From Platanthera guangdongensis (Eukaryota > Streptophyta > Magnoliopsida > Asparagales > Orchidaceae): DNA of 64,000 nucleotides. The notes beneath the pieces are model-generated. The model saw only the letters and a list, made by a program, of their open reading frames with translations. It ran no database searches and was not told the origin of the DNA. The stretch covers positions 153,405,010-153,469,009 of the forward strand of contig CM077167.1 in NCBI GenBank assembly GCA_039583875.1, in the 5' to 3' direction. Made by a program: the position numbers and the translations under genes. Shown piece after piece: positions 63,690 through 64,000 of this stretch; position 1 is the first letter of the stretch, and each line of letters starts with the position of its first letter.

Positions 63690-64000
63690 AGTGGGTCAGT
63701 TGAGAGCTATTCATGAGACGACATTTGCGGGCGTGAAAGGGGGTTTGATTAAGACGATGATGTCTACCCCTCATGTGGTTAAGGTGGTTCGGTGTAGTGC
63801 CAAACCGGTGTCACGCTCTCTGTATCGTATAGCGCCAAAATAGATGGCGGATATAAAGGTGCAACTGCAAGAGTTGTTGGAGCAAGTATATTTGCGTCCA
63901 AGTTCGTCGCCTTGGAGCGCACTGGTTCTTTTTGTTAAGAAGAAAGATGGTAGCTTGCGGCTTTGCATCGACTATCGGGAATTGAACAAGCTTACGGAAA
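63690..64000 (+). pseudogene. pol: Gypsy A' reverse transcriptase start
   Basis: [34 protein letters not shown] and [12 protein letters not shown] are the beginning of a gypsy RT, parallel to G2 ([33 protein letters not shown]). TAG 63841-63843 replaces the usual Glu codon. It is cut by the window edge before the YVDD-type motif. Confidence 0.88.

Larger units (their letters stand above)
60234..64000 (+). mobile_element. Gypsy A': 5' part of Ty3/gypsy element, same family as gypsy A
   Basis: LTR, primer-binding site, leader, gag with two zinc knuckles, degraded protease region and RT start, running off the right edge. Order and RT motifs are gypsy-type. LTR ends and leader match gypsy A. Inserted in the second C6 internal unit; the flanking GTAAC (60229-60233) is the expected left target copy. 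Confidence 0.88.

Overview
The window is plant nuclear heterochromatin made almost entirely of nested LTR retrotransposons. I found no host protein-coding gene, rRNA, tRNA gene or CRISPR array. Plant origin rests on SIRE-type Ty1/copia elements carrying a third ORF, Ty3/gypsy chromoviruses with GPY/F and chromodomain ends, a TRIM, and primer-binding sites matching plant initiator tRNA-Met (TGGTATCAGAG). It is probably a large-genome angiosperm. The species cannot be read from this sequence.

Layout, left to right. C1 (1-6160, minus): 5' half of a SIRE-type copia. It sits in the leader of gypsy A (6161-8740, minus). Gypsy A sits in the gag of C2 (8741-21947, plus), a SIRE-type copia that also holds a hairpin-rich solo-LTR-like insertion T (9660-12543) and a five-LTR TRIM array (15238-16581). 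C2 sits in the RT of chromovirus G2 (21948-27571, plus). G2 sits in a tandem-repeat-rich LTR, X (27572-29896), and X sits in the RNase H of copia C3 (29897-35121, plus). C3 interrupts the 3' LTR of gypsy G (35122-43306, minus), which also holds a complete non-autonomous gypsy N (37111-42440, TSD TAGAC). C5 (43307-52363, minus), another SIRE-type copia, sits in the RT of G. C6 (52364-60233, minus), a copia present as LTR-internal-LTR-internal, sits in the gag of C5 and holds a solo SIRE-type LTR (55566-57494, TSD ATGAA). Gypsy A' (60234-64000, plus), a relative of gypsy A, interrupts the C6 tandem.

All pol and gag frames I could follow carry stops or frameshifts, so the copies look non-functional. 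N has very similar LTRs, and TRIM, N and the solo LTR have perfect target-site duplications, so these are the younger events.

The most interesting pattern is in the SIRE-type elements C2, C3 and C5. Each has a long extra gene (ORF3) downstream of pol. Ahead of ORF3 is an array of short CpG-containing dyads followed by a TATA box, and the same order, with the same element-specific dyad, occurs in the U3 of that element's own LTR. This suggests an internal U3-like promoter for ORF3. Two further conserved signals are a splice-acceptor-like AG just after the gag stop with constant phase to pol (C1, C2, C5), and a conserved RNA stem-loop near the 3' end of all five SIRE-type LTRs. Borders, TSDs and motifs were read by eye; family names come from motif recognition, not from a database search.
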